Assembly (NCBI GenBank): GCA_938050045.1
Contig: CALLJS010000011.1
Span: 62,001-126,000, forward strand
Length of the DNA: 64,000 bases
Reading direction: 5' to 3'
Source of the DNA: an uncultured Sphingomonadaceae bacterium
Lineage (GTDB): Bacteria > Pseudomonadota > Alphaproteobacteria > Sphingomonadales > Sphingomonadaceae
Part shown: positions 1 to 9,019 of the stretch, in pieces
How positions within the stretch are numbered: position 1 is the stretch's first letter
Layout of the letters: each line of letters begins with the position of its first letter
Notes under the pieces: model-generated
What the model was told of the DNA's origin: nothing
What the model saw: the letters and a program-made list of their open reading frames with translations, nothing else
Database searches by the model: none
Program-made: the position numbers and the translations under genes

Positions 1-621
1 TTCATCGCCCCATGCAGCAGGAGGTGTATCGATGGCATTTGATAAGTCAAATTCAACCCGAAATTTGCGGTTCACGCGCTCCATCTGATAGCTGTAAATA
101 GGTTCGTCACCCTCGGTTATACCCACGCTCCAAATATTGGTTGAGGATGTGCTAAGGCCATTTTTGCTAAACATATCTATGCTCTCTTGATCCACTGGAA
201 AACTTTGTAAATCAGCGGTTCCTATATCAGCAGTATCGCCGCCATATTGTGTAACTTTATCCTCGCTGCCATCTTCATGACGGTGATCATGTTTTAGCCT
301 AAGTCCATTTTGCGTGCGGGTGATAACCCATGTGCGCGATCGATCCCATTCATCTGGATTACGCTCGATATGAAAAGGAATGCGAACTTGCGTATCGGTG
401 CATTGGGTGAAGAATATGACCATGGCTTTGCCCTGCATCGCTTTATCCAGCCTATCGTTGGATACCAATGACCCTGCATAAGCTTTGCCGCACTGTGCGC
501 TCAATCGATCAAAGAAAATATCTTGCGGCGTTGTTTGGCTATTATCATCCTCTTGTTTTTGAGAGCAGGATGTAGCGGCGAGCAGCGCAGCATAAGCTGC
601 TATATAAAAAAATTTAGTCAT
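1..621 (-). CDS. Partial secreted lipoprotein-like protein of unknown function
   Basis: The reading frame is open from an ATG at 621 (minus strand) to the left edge, so the C-terminus is missing and at least 207 residues are present. The N-terminus has one Lys, a hydrophobic stretch and then ATSC, a weak lipobox that suggests an inner- or outer-membrane lipoprotein with lipidation near residue 19. The rest is polar, with two Cys residues after the signal region (in AQCGK and FTQCT) and no motif I recognise. It lies downstream of aceA on the same strand, but a terminator separates them. Function is unknown. Confidence 0.6.
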   Translation of the reverse strand, partial: MTKFFYIAAYAALLAATSCSQKQEDDNSQTTPQDIFFDRLSAQCGKAYAGSLVSNDRLDKAMQGKAMVIFFTQCTDTQVRIPFHIERNPDEWDRSRTWVITRTQNGLRLKHDHRHEDGSEDKVTQYGGDTADIGTADLQSFPVDQESIDMFSKNGLSTSSTNIWSVGITEGDEPIYSYQMERVNRKFRVEFDLSNAIDTPPAAWGDE

Positions 622-700
622 TTATCGAGGGTATCGTAATTTTATCGGAAGTGCTAGTCTAAAGAATAAAATATTGAAATTTAACGTTTATTTAAGTAAG

Positions 701-732
701 TATAAAAAATCCGCCAGCATTGCTGCTGACGG
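701..732 (-). terminator. Rho-independent terminator of aceA
   Basis: Read on the minus strand, a 9-bp stem CCGTCAGCA/TGCTGGCGG with one G-U pair and a GCAA loop (711-732) is followed by ATTTTTTATA. It sits 35 bp past the aceA stop codon and before the next gene on that strand. Confidence 0.8.
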
Positions 733-766
733 AACAGTTTTTCTCCCCAGAGAAACTCAAAAATGA

Positions 767-2359
767 TTAGCTAAATTGGTTCATTGTATTATGCACGCCG
801 CCAGCTTTTAGGGCAGCATCTCCCGCAAAATATTCTTTATGGTCATCACCAATATCGCTGCCTGACATATTTTGATGTTTAACACAGGCGATGCCTTGGC
901 GGATTTCTTGGCGTTGAACGCCCAAGACATAACCCAGCATCCCTGCATCACCAAAATATTCTTTGGCTAGATTATCAGTAGATAATGCCGTAGTATGATA
1001 AGTCGGCAAAGTAATAAGATGATGGAAAATACCAGCACGTTTGGCGCCATCGGCTTGGAATGTGCGGATGCGCTTATCCGCCGCTATACCCAGTTCAGTA
1101 TCATCATATTCGGCGTTCATTAAATCAGCACGATCATAGGCTGATGTATCTAACCCCTCAGCGACCATGGCATCAAATACCTGTTGACGAAAATTGAGAG
1201 TCCAGTTGAATGATGGCGAATTATTATAAACAAGTTTCGCATTTGGAACGACCTCGCGAACACGATCCATCATACTAGCAATTTGTTCAACATGCGGTTT
1301 TTCAGTTTCAATCCACAGCAAGTCGGCTCCGTTTTGCAAAGATGTAATACTATCCAAGACGCAGCGATCTTCCCCTGTACCAGGTCTAAATTGGAACAAA
1401 TTTGAGGGTAAGCGTTTTGGACGCATCATTTTGCCATCGCGGTTGATGATAACATCACCATTTTGCGCAGTAGCAGGATCAATTTCTTCGCAATCGAGGA
1501 AGCTATTATATTGATCGCCCAAATCTCCTGGTTCATTGCTCACAGCAATCTGTTTGGTAAGACCCGCACCCAGAGAGTCTGTTCGGGTCACAATAATGCC
1601 ATTTTCAACGCCCAATTCCATGAATGCATAACGGCAAGCGCGAATTTTAGCGATGAAATCTTCATGCGGTACGGTCACTTTACCATCTTGATGACCGCAC
1701 TGCTTTTCATCGGACACTTGGTTCTCAATTTGCAGCGCACAAGCTCCGGCCTCAATCATTTTCTTAGCGAGTAAATATGTTGCTTCGGCATTCCCAAACC
1801 CTGCATCAATATCAGCAATGATTGGAACAATATGGGTTTGATAATTTTCGACGCTCTCCAATAATTGCGCTTCTCTTGCTGTGTCACCTGCCTCGCGCGC
1901 CGCATCAATCTGGCGGAACAGTCCGCCCAATTCACGGGCATCAGCTTGGCGCAAGAAAGTATATAATTCTTCGATTAATGCTGGGACTGATGTTTTTTCA
2001 TGCATTGATTGATCGGGTAAAGGGCCAAATTCGCTGCGCAATGCGGCAACCATCCAACCAGAAAGATAGAGATAGCGGCGCTTGGTAGAACCAAAATGTT
2101 TCTTGATAGAGATCATTTTTTGTTGCGCAATGAAGCCATGCCAGCACCCTAAGCTTTGCGTATATTGTGATGAGTCTGCATCATAGGCGGCCATATCAGC
2201 ACGCATGATGTCAGCCGTATATTGTGCAATGTCCAGTCCGGTTTTGAAACGGTTTTGCAGGCGCATGCGCGCAACGGATTCTGCATCAATGCTGCTCCAT
2301 TTGCCATTTTTGCTATTAATAAGAGCGTTGGTTGTATCGATATGCTGCTGATAGGACAT
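767..2359 (-). CDS. aceA: Isocitrate lyase
   Basis: Cleaves isocitrate to glyoxylate and succinate, the first step of the glyoxylate shunt, in the cytoplasm. The signature around the catalytic Cys is present as DEKQCGHQDGK. This KQCGH form is typical of the long (~530-residue) proteobacterial isocitrate lyases, and the 530-residue length fits. I chose the ATG at 2359 (MSYQQH) because AAGGA stands eight bases before it; an upstream in-frame ATG at 2401 has no such site. No malate synthase gene is in the window. The AT-rich 2360-2600 region must hold its promoter. Growth on acetate or fatty acids would fit the PHA genes later in the window, which is inference. Confidence 0.95.
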   Translation of the reverse strand: MSYQQHIDTTNALINSKNGKWSSIDAESVARMRLQNRFKTGLDIAQYTADIMRADMAAYDADSSQYTQSLGCWHGFIAQQKMISIKKHFGSTKRRYLYLSGWMVAALRSEFGPLPDQSMHEKTSVPALIEELYTFLRQADARELGGLFRQIDAAREAGDTAREAQLLESVENYQTHIVPIIADIDAGFGNAEATYLLAKKMIEAGACALQIENQVSDEKQCGHQDGKVTVPHEDFIAKIRACRYAFMELGVENGIIVTRTDSLGAGLTKQIAVSNEPGDLGDQYNSFLDCEEIDPATAQNGDVIINRDGKMMRPKRLPSNLFQFRPGTGEDRCVLDSITSLQNGADLLWIETEKPHVEQIASMMDRVREVVPNAKLVYNNSPSFNWTLNFRQQVFDAMVAEGLDTSAYDRADLMNAEYDDTELGIAADKRIRTFQADGAKRAGIFHHLITLPTYHTTALSTDNLAKEYFGDAGMLGYVLGVQRQEIRQGIACVKHQNMSGSDIGDDHKEYFAGDAALKAGGVHNTMNQFS

Positions 2360-2619
2360 ATTATCATTCCTTAAAGAGATATTATTGTTAATAATTTTCA
2401 TTCATGTGATACTGTAATAACGGTATATTACGCGATTAATCGAGATTAATTTCACAAAATTCTTGTTATTAAGTGCAAATTATAAAGTTATAATTGTAAT
2501 GTTGTAAATTATTTACAAATATAACTTAATCAAATTTTTCATTAATTTTCAATCAAAATAGTAACATTATTAAATGATATAACGAACAAGATGTGATAAT
2601 ATTAAACAGGAAACCCAAT

Positions 2620-3567
2620 ATGGGCATGAACAAAGCCAAGGCAAAATCATATTCAAATGGCTTTATTATTTGGTTGCGCTTTATTGCAATATTTGGTGCG
2701 TTGTTATGCGCTGTAGAATATTTATTGTCGGTAAATTCGAATTTTCATCACAATTTAGCAGCAGCATTGGCGGATAATTTTGTTGCACCTGCGGCGACAG
2801 CGTTCATAATTTCTTTGAGCAATGCAATTTTTACATTCATAATAATCATTGTAATTTTCGGTTGCATTGAATTTCGTAAAAATAGTAATATGTTCGCGCG
2901 GTACAAAGACGGTATAATATATACGATCATTGCGATAATATTCTCTATTTTTATACAAGCAATAATTTATTATATCGTTGAATATTGGCAAATTACCCCA
3001 TTATTATCTATCGATCAATTAGGATCGTTTCAAATAATAATGCCGCTGCTATATTTATTATTCATTGGCTTGATGGAATATTGGTTGCATAGAGCTTTGC
3101 ACGAAAATGCGTTTCTATGGCGTTTTCATTCGATTCATCATCAGATAAAATATTTGAATGCCGCTAATAGCTATTCTCATTTTGGAGAGGTGTTTCTCTA
3201 TCTATTGCTGATTACAACGCCGCTTATAATGGTGGTTGATTTACCTCAGAGCAATATTGCATTTATAACAATATTTTATTTAATATCAAATTATTATATG
3301 CATTCTGATTCCAAATCATTGTCATTTCCAGCACCATTACGCCATATTTTTGCAGATAATATTTATCACCATTATCATCACTCTACCAATGTACAGCATT
3401 GGGGCAGAAACTATGCGTCCTTTTTATCATTTTATGACTATTTATTTAGGACGCAATATATACCCGATGAAGAGATATTTCCTGCGACGGGCGTCGATGG
3501 GTATAGGCCGTTAGATTCCATTAAAGATTATTTCGTACGGCCATTCAAAAAAGAAATTGAAAAATAA
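2620..3567 (+). CDS. Sterol desaturase/fatty acid hydroxylase family membrane protein
   Basis: Integral membrane di-iron oxygenase family of 315 residues. About four hydrophobic segments come first, followed by the histidine clusters that bind iron: HRALHE, HSIHH and later HHYHH. Members hydroxylate or desaturate lipids such as sterols, carotenoids, fatty acids or sphingoid bases; the substrate cannot be told here. The ATG at 2620 is preferred because AGGAA lies about seven bases upstream; a GTG at 2593 is in frame but lacks a site. It is transcribed divergently from aceA across an AT-rich spacer and is followed by an unrelated secreted protein. Confidence 0.85.
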   Translation: MGMNKAKAKSYSNGFIIWLRFIAIFGALLCAVEYLLSVNSNFHHNLAAALADNFVAPAATAFIISLSNAIFTFIIIIVIFGCIEFRKNSNMFARYKDGIIYTIIAIIFSIFIQAIIYYIVEYWQITPLLSIDQLGSFQIIMPLLYLLFIGLMEYWLHRALHENAFLWRFHSIHHQIKYLNAANSYSHFGEVFLYLLLITTPLIMVVDLPQSNIAFITIFYLISNYYMHSDSKSLSFPAPLRHIFADNIYHHYHHSTNVQHWGRNYASFLSFYDYLFRTQYIPDEEIFPATGVDGYRPLDSIKDYFVRPFKKEIEK

Positions 3568-3655
3568 GTTAGCATATAAAGCTATTGCTTATGAAATTAC
3601 CTTGTTTTACACGCAAATAAAGTTAGCTTTAAACTCATATTACTAACACTAAATT

Positions 3656-5119
3656 ATGCTTGAGAACATCATCTCATATTTGCGGATTATCGCATGTTTT
3701 TTTTTGGCGTATATGAGCCAAGTTTTTTGCGTGGCTGAAGCAAAAGCTGGTCGTTTAGAAGCTGGCAGTTTTACTGCGCATAGCACATTAGACGATGAAA
3801 ATGGCGATCCCGTATTTGTGCCTTTTCAGCAGGCATTTGATGTACCGCCAATCGTTGTCGCTATTAGCGATCAAACAGGCAGTAATTCATCATCTATTCG
3901 GATTTCGAATGTTACGACGACTGGATTTGATGAATTAATCCTGGAACCCGATGCTTTTGACGGACGTCATCTTGATCAAGAAGTGCATTACATTGCGGTT
4001 GAGCCTGGGCGTCATGTTTTGCCCGATGGGACAGTAATAGAAGCTGGATTTACAAATACATCAGCCACGCAATTTGGCAGTGGTGTTGCTGGCGTTGCAA
4101 GCTTTACCAACGTTAGTTTTTCATCACCGCTAGCTTCTGTGCCAGCAGTAATTTCGCATTTACAAACGTTTAACAGCGAATCGAATAATGTGGCAAATCA
4201 AGCCTCTCGCCCTCATATTACGGCATTAACCGTTAATCCATCAGTTACAGGTTTCCAATTAGCATTGGAACGGAGTCAAGCCAATAGTGGGCCAATACCC
4301 TCAACAGAAACGATAGGTTGGATAGCATTTCCAGCAGGACAAAGCGGGACCATACCCGCGACAAGCGGTGCTGATGTTATTTGGAGTAGCGTGAATAGCC
4401 CAACCAATATTTCCACGCGTAGGAGATGTATTACAAATGCTTTTGGACATAATAGTAGTTCAAGAATAGCAGTTGCTAAGAAAAACAGCCGTAATAACCC
4501 TGATGGTGGTTGGTTGCGATATTGTAGCTTAGATACGACAACAATCGGTGTTTTTGTTGAAGAAGATACGGATCAAGATAGTGAGAGAAACATCAGCACA
4601 GCGGAACAAGAGTCAGCATCAATCATAGCATTTTCTCGGGCATTTCACAGCGCACTAGCAGCCGATATTGATGTTACAAAGATTAGTGAAAATTTCTCAA
4701 GTTTAGAAGGCGCGAACAGTTTCGCTTTGCCCGATGGAACGTTTGAATATGTTATAGAAATTCGCAATTCTGGGAATAGTAGACCTAATTTTAATTCCAT
4801 AGTTGCGCTTGATAGCCTCCCTACAGAAGTTAAATTTGTTGTTGATGATATTGGCGGCGCTGGCAGCGGGCCTTTGGAATTTATGGATGGAAGCTTAGCA
4901 AGTGGACTTTCTTATAATTTTGCTGGATTAGGAAATAGTGCTGACTCTCTGGAGTTTTCCCAAGATGGTATTGATTTTTCATATATACCATCTGATAGCG
5001 GTGATGGAACTGACCCCAATGTAACGCATATAAAAGTTAGATTATTTGGAGCAATGGCCCCAGCAAATGGCAGCGTCCCAAGCTCTGTTTTATTGAGGTT
5101 CAAAACTAAAATTCGTTAA
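3656..5119 (+). CDS. Secreted protein with lectin-like N-terminal region and DUF11-like C-terminal domain
   Basis: 487 residues. A signal peptide is visible in the first ~30 residues, ending near AEAKA. Residues about 35-230 form a beta-rich, Cys-free region (PPIVVAI, ISNVTTTGF, VEPGRHVLPDG) of the sort found in H-type-lectin-like or MshQ-like surface proteins. A middle segment has two Cys residues that could form a disulfide. Residues about 335-487 (DIDVTKI, FEYVIEIRNSGN) look like a DUF11-type conserved-repeat domain of bacterial surface proteins. No membrane anchor follows. The domain assignments are by eye and the function is unknown; an adhesive or matrix role is only a guess. Confidence 0.6.
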   Translation: MLENIISYLRIIACFFLAYMSQVFCVAEAKAGRLEAGSFTAHSTLDDENGDPVFVPFQQAFDVPPIVVAISDQTGSNSSSIRISNVTTTGFDELILEPDAFDGRHLDQEVHYIAVEPGRHVLPDGTVIEAGFTNTSATQFGSGVAGVASFTNVSFSSPLASVPAVISHLQTFNSESNNVANQASRPHITALTVNPSVTGFQLALERSQANSGPIPSTETIGWIAFPAGQSGTIPATSGADVIWSSVNSPTNISTRRRCITNAFGHNSSSRIAVAKKNSRNNPDGGWLRYCSLDTTTIGVFVEEDTDQDSERNISTAEQESASIIAFSRAFHSALAADIDVTKISENFSSLEGANSFALPDGTFEYVIEIRNSGNSRPNFNSIVALDSLPTEVKFVVDDIGGAGSGPLEFMDGSLASGLSYNFAGLGNSADSLEFSQDGIDFSYIPSDSGDGTDPNVTHIKVRLFGAMAPANGSVPSSVLLRFKTKIR

Positions 5120-5173
5120 ACTAGCATTATAGTTATAATTGTGGTTTATGATTATCTTTTAAGAGGAGTAATT

Positions 5174-5848
5174 ATGGATCGCAGAAGCGTAGGAAAGAAA
5201 AGGCTTGATGCATTTGTCGATGGTGCTTTTGCATTTTCGGCCACTTTATTGGCGGTAGGCAATGCTCCAGCGATGAAGAGTTTTGACGATGTAATCATGC
5301 GCTTTGCTCATGTTCCTGCTTTTGGGTTGAGCCTATTGGTGATTATGAGCTTTTGGTGGGCCCATAGGCAATATGGCAATACCGTTGTTCAGGACGATTC
5401 GATTAGCAATGCTGTTTCGATTTTTATAATGTTTCTGGTGATGATCTTCGTTTTTCCTCTTGGTTTTCTGGCGGAATCTTTCCTGCATTGGTTGTCAGAT
5501 GGGATTTTGCCTGGCGTTGGATTAAATGCTGCTCAAATGGAAGATATTTACCTCTTATTTGGCGCAGGCTTTATATTGCTCAGCGCGGCGTATGCATTTT
5601 TATATTCCTATGCTTTATATGGCCGGATCAACGGACGAATAGCGGCTATTTTACTGCCATCTACCAAGGTGCGGTTTCGTAATTGGATTTTGTGCATATT
5701 AACAGGATTTATCTCTATTATAGCAGCCCAATTGGCCCCTATTGAGAGTTTGATATGGTTGCCAATGCTGCCTTATGCCATTCTGATAATCGGTCTATTT
5801 TTGATGGCAGCTCTTCGTTTTTTCAAAAATTATAACATTAGAGGTTAA
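5174..5848 (+). CDS. TMEM175/DUF1211-family membrane protein
   Basis: 224 residues with about six hydrophobic segments. The N-terminal KRLDAFVDGAFAFSATLLAVG stretch corresponds to the RxxxFSDGVFAI-type signature of the first pore helix in bacterial TMEM175 (DUF1211) potassium channels. The second-half repeat of the two-repeat family is less clear here, so ion selectivity is not established. The start at 5174 is chosen because AAGAGGAG stands just upstream; a GTG at 5141 would add eleven residues. The stop lies one base before the S1/P1 nuclease start, so the two genes are probably co-transcribed, perhaps with translational coupling. Confidence 0.75.
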   Translation: MDRRSVGKKRLDAFVDGAFAFSATLLAVGNAPAMKSFDDVIMRFAHVPAFGLSLLVIMSFWWAHRQYGNTVVQDDSISNAVSIFIMFLVMIFVFPLGFLAESFLHWLSDGILPGVGLNAAQMEDIYLLFGAGFILLSAAYAFLYSYALYGRINGRIAAILLPSTKVRFRNWILCILTGFISIIAAQLAPIESLIWLPMLPYAILIIGLFLMAALRFFKNYNIRG

Positions 5849-5849
5849 T

Positions 5850-6782
5850 ATGGCCAAAGTAGATTTTATCAGAAAATCAATTTTTACCATCATTTTTGGT
5901 CCTCTTTTGACGATTGCGCCTGCGCAGGCATGGTCCGAAGAAACGCACATGACCACAGGGGCGATTGCATTTGATACGATGGCAAAGATTAAGCCGAGTA
6001 TATTAGACGCAATAGAAGACATTATCACAGCCCATCCGCATTACGATCAATTACTGGCTAATGCAGCGAAATTAGAGGGTAGGGCACGATTGCGCATGAT
6101 GATGCAATGGATGGCGCGCTGGCCCGATGATATTAGGGGAACGCACTATAGCAGGCCCGAATGGCATACAGAATTGCGCGTCATATATGGCCGTAGCTGG
6201 TTATGGCCATTTCGTAATCAAGCTGCATTAGAGGGGCTGGATATTAATTATCGTTTATTATCTGATCCAAAATCTAGCAAAAAGCAAAAGGCTATTGCAT
6301 TATGTTGGTTGTTTCATGTGATTGGTGATATTCAGCAACCATTGCATGCTGGTCATCAATTGACATCAAATTTTCCCTCGACCGATAGAGCGGGGTTGCT
6401 CGCTTATATCCGCAAAGCCAGCGATGGTGAACGCATGAATCTGCATCAATATTGGGATAGGATGTTGGATGAAACTGGCCCTGTTATGGCGACATCGGAT
6501 AAGTGGGCGCCTGCATTGCAGAAACAATGGGCCTATGGCCCCCAAACAATGACCAGCTATGCAGGCAATATGCAGCAGCAATTTAGTCTTTGGCTCGATG
6601 AAAGTGCGATATTAGCCCGTAAAATAGCCTATTCAGGCAGTTATTTGAAAGCGACGTCCGATCCCAAAGATGCACCGAAAATAACATTGCGCGAGCAAAA
6701 AATCGCTTTCGAATTATCCAAACGCCGCGTGGTAACAGGCGGTTATCGTATTGCTGACACGGTTATAAGTGCTTTGCAGTAG
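5850..6782 (+). CDS. S1/P1-type secreted nuclease
   Basis: Zinc-dependent single-strand nuclease and 3'-nucleotidase family of 310 residues, with an N-terminal signal peptide ending PAQA. The mature protein would start at the conserved Trp of WSEETH, whose Trp1 and His6 are zinc ligands in P1 nuclease. The remaining ligands are visible: Asp in WPDD, His in EWHTE, the H-x3-D-x5-H set in FHVIGDIQQPLH, and HQYWD. The full ligand set suggests an active enzyme exported to the periplasm or outside, probably for nucleic-acid scavenging. GAGG precedes the ATG, overlapping the end of the TMEM175-like gene. Confidence 0.92.
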   Translation: MAKVDFIRKSIFTIIFGPLLTIAPAQAWSEETHMTTGAIAFDTMAKIKPSILDAIEDIITAHPHYDQLLANAAKLEGRARLRMMMQWMARWPDDIRGTHYSRPEWHTELRVIYGRSWLWPFRNQAALEGLDINYRLLSDPKSSKKQKAIALCWLFHVIGDIQQPLHAGHQLTSNFPSTDRAGLLAYIRKASDGERMNLHQYWDRMLDETGPVMATSDKWAPALQKQWAYGPQTMTSYAGNMQQQFSLWLDESAILARKIAYSGSYLKATSDPKDAPKITLREQKIAFELSKRRVVTGGYRIADTVISALQ

Positions 6783-6809
6783 ATAAAATCATAGAGTTAA
6801 ACACTTATT

Positions 6810-7478
6810 TTATTTTTTCTTACTCAATAGACCGCCCAATGATTTTAATGGGTTTTTGCGGACTTTACTCTCTTCATCAGCCATATATTTGAAAATTCCA
6901 TCCATGGTTTTTTCGGTCACATGATCGCTAAGATTATCGTTGGAGATGCCCAATTTAGCAACAGGGCCAGCACTGCTTAATTTCCCCAATTGGTCAAATG
7001 CGCCAACATCACCCATAGCTTTTACAACTAAGGGTCGGATTTTTTCACGCAGAGAGTCTCCGCTGCTTTCTCGAAGATAATTGGTTGCGCCATTTTTCTG
7101 ACCTGCGATGCCAAGGCTATCGGTCACGCTCAGGCCATCAATAGCCTCACGGAATATAGGTTTTGCCTCTTTAGCAGCCAAACTTGCTGCATCGTTCATG
7201 CTTTTGGTGAGATCTTTACTCAGTCCTGATTTGCTGGTAAATTTTAACAAGCTGCTGGCCTTTTCTAATGGCCCAGGGAGCAATATCCGAATAGCTTTGT
7301 CGGCAAAAAATGCTCCAGGTTCAGCTAATTTATCAAGCGCATTATCAGAAGCCCCTGCAAGTAAATTATTAATACCGCTGCTTTGTGCCGCCGCTGGAGC
7401 AATGACGGGCGGAGAAATAGAGAGCGAAGTAGCAAAAGCTAGACCTAATGTAATGGCAAGGGTAACGTTGTGACGCAT
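6810..7478 (-). CDS. DUF4197 domain protein
   Basis: 222 residues with a signal peptide (about residues 1-30). The body matches the DUF4197 pattern: an ALDKLAEPGAFFADKAIRILLP stretch, then AKPIFREAIDGLSVTD, TNYLRESSGDSLREKIRP and a C-terminal EKTMDGIFKYMADEESKVRKNP. The family is periplasmic, of unknown function and common in proteobacteria. The start at 7478 is chosen for the AGGAG six bases upstream; an ORF from 7517 lacks a site. It is convergent with the nuclease gene, with only 27 bases between the stops. Confidence 0.8.
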   Translation of the reverse strand: MRHNVTLAITLGLAFATSLSISPPVIAPAAAQSSGINNLLAGASDNALDKLAEPGAFFADKAIRILLPGPLEKASSLLKFTSKSGLSKDLTKSMNDAASLAAKEAKPIFREAIDGLSVTDSLGIAGQKNGATNYLRESSGDSLREKIRPLVVKAMGDVGAFDQLGKLSSAGPVAKLGISNDNLSDHVTEKTMDGIFKYMADEESKVRKNPLKSLGGLLSKKK

Positions 7479-7585
7479 AATAACTCCTGTGTTTTTTACA
7501 GCATAGCACATTATCATCTTTGCGGATGTAAATTGATGTTATCGAGCCCATTTGACCCTATGATGGGTTTCTGAGATAAGCGAGC

Positions 7586-8542
7586 ATGAAAAAATTTTTA
7601 ATCACGCTAAGTTTAAGCCTATTAATATTCTTGCTCATAACAGCAATATCCCTTTATTCTGGCGATACAGACCGCATTGAAATGATTAATAAATATGCCA
7701 ATGCGCAATCAAAATTTTTGGATGATGGCTATGGCGGAAAAATCCATTATCGTGACGAAGGCAATAAGAATGGCCCTGCGATATTATTTGTTCATGGTGC
7801 GAACAGCCATTTGCAAACATGGGAAAAGATTGTTTATCATCTAAAGAGCAAATATCGATTAATTTCCTATGATCAGCCAGGGCATGGTTTAAGCGGGCGC
7901 GCAGGGGATGATGATTATCGCGGTGATGCAATGGCAGCGGCCGGCGTTAAAATATTAGATATTTTGGATGTAAAAAAAGCGACATGGGTTGGCAATAGCA
8001 TGGGTGGTTGGGTGTCATGGCGTGCAGCACTCAAATATCCGAAACGCCTATCTTCATTGGTGTTAATGAATGCATCGGGCGCACAGGGCGGTGAAAAAAT
8101 AAAACCCTATTTGGGTGCTCAATTAATGCAAATGCGCATAGGGCAGGCTATATTACCCTATGTTACACCGCGTTTTATTGTGAAACAATCATTACAGCAA
8201 AGCGTTTATGATCCAAAAATTATGACCGCAGCAACGATAACACGCTATTGGGAATTGGTTCGTTTCCCAACCAACAGACAGGCTAATATTAACAGAAGCC
8301 AAACCGATCGCGAACCCGAAAAATGGGCTGAAATTGATTCGATAAACATACCCACTCTTATATTGTGGGGCGAAGAAGATAGGGTGATACCCGTTTCGCA
8401 CGCAAAATTATTCAATCATAAAATTAAAAATAGTAAAATGATTATATATTCTAAGATAGGTCATCTGCCTATGGAGGAAAGCCCCGATCAAATTAGTGAA
8501 GATATAGATCGATTCATTTCCTCTCAAAATATTGAAAAATAA
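7586..8542 (+). CDS. Membrane-anchored or exported alpha/beta hydrolase
   Basis: 318 residues. An N-terminal hydrophobic helix (about 5-23) acts as a signal or anchor, followed by a typical alpha/beta-hydrolase fold. The oxyanion-hole segment is FVHGANS. The nucleophile elbow is GNSMGG with Ser138, the acid is probably the Asp in WGEEDRV, and the His is in IGHLPMEE. This resembles esterase/lipase and C-C hydrolase-like members; the substrate is unknown. It is divergent from the DUF4197 gene, and no partner gene lies downstream. Confidence 0.85.
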   Translation: MKKFLITLSLSLLIFLLITAISLYSGDTDRIEMINKYANAQSKFLDDGYGGKIHYRDEGNKNGPAILFVHGANSHLQTWEKIVYHLKSKYRLISYDQPGHGLSGRAGDDDYRGDAMAAAGVKILDILDVKKATWVGNSMGGWVSWRAALKYPKRLSSLVLMNASGAQGGEKIKPYLGAQLMQMRIGQAILPYVTPRFIVKQSLQQSVYDPKIMTAATITRYWELVRFPTNRQANINRSQTDREPEKWAEIDSINIPTLILWGEEDRVIPVSHAKLFNHKIKNSKMIIYSKIGHLPMEESPDQISEDIDRFISSQNIEK

Positions 8543-9019
8543 CTATAAATTAATTGATTTTTCGATCCTTTAGAGAGCGCAAGGGCAATAATTAAAAGGT
8601 ATAATGTTACGGTTGCAAATATTGCAACTCATTATATTGTTTATTCAATTGTATCTTTTTTACGAAACATTATTTCAATCAACGAGCAGGTCATCAGGGT
8701 CAAATGAACTGAGGATCTGACTATTTAATATTTGAAACCAGAATATGAGTTCGCATTAAAAGGATAAAAAAATGAAAAAATTAATCAGCTTCGTAGCAGC
8801 TCTAACAACCAGCAGCATTCTTTTTTCTGTAACTATTATATAATTATAGCTGTCATAAATTTCATTGTTGGAAACTATGATAGCACATAGCCCGACCCTA
8901 AGATGAAAATAGAGTTGCCAGCAGATTTTCCGTCAAAAATTCAATAATTTAAGAGTGAAGTATAATTTTGTTTGATATGATCATTAATTATTCTATTATT
9001 GCTATCTTAGGAGAGTTAT
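8543..9019. other. 477-bp intergenic region with gene remnant
   Basis: AT-rich spacer between two hydrolase genes. It contains the orphan signal-peptide ORF at 8772-8843 and a short open stretch near 8900-8947 that could be the tail of the same decayed gene. I see no terminator, RNA gene or repeat here. Confidence 0.5.
8772..8843 (+). pseudogene. Orphan signal-peptide ORF, probable remnant of a secreted-protein gene
   Basis: AAAAGGATAAAAAA precedes an ATG that opens 23 codons (MKKLISFVAALTTSSILFSV followed by TII) and then a TAA. The peptide has the charged start and hydrophobic core of a Sec signal peptide but no mature part. A further in-frame piece ending MKIELPADFPSKIQ-stop near 8903-8947 lies in another frame after stops. 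A truncated gene is the simplest reading; a bona fide 23-residue membrane peptide is the alternative. Confidence 0.4.
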
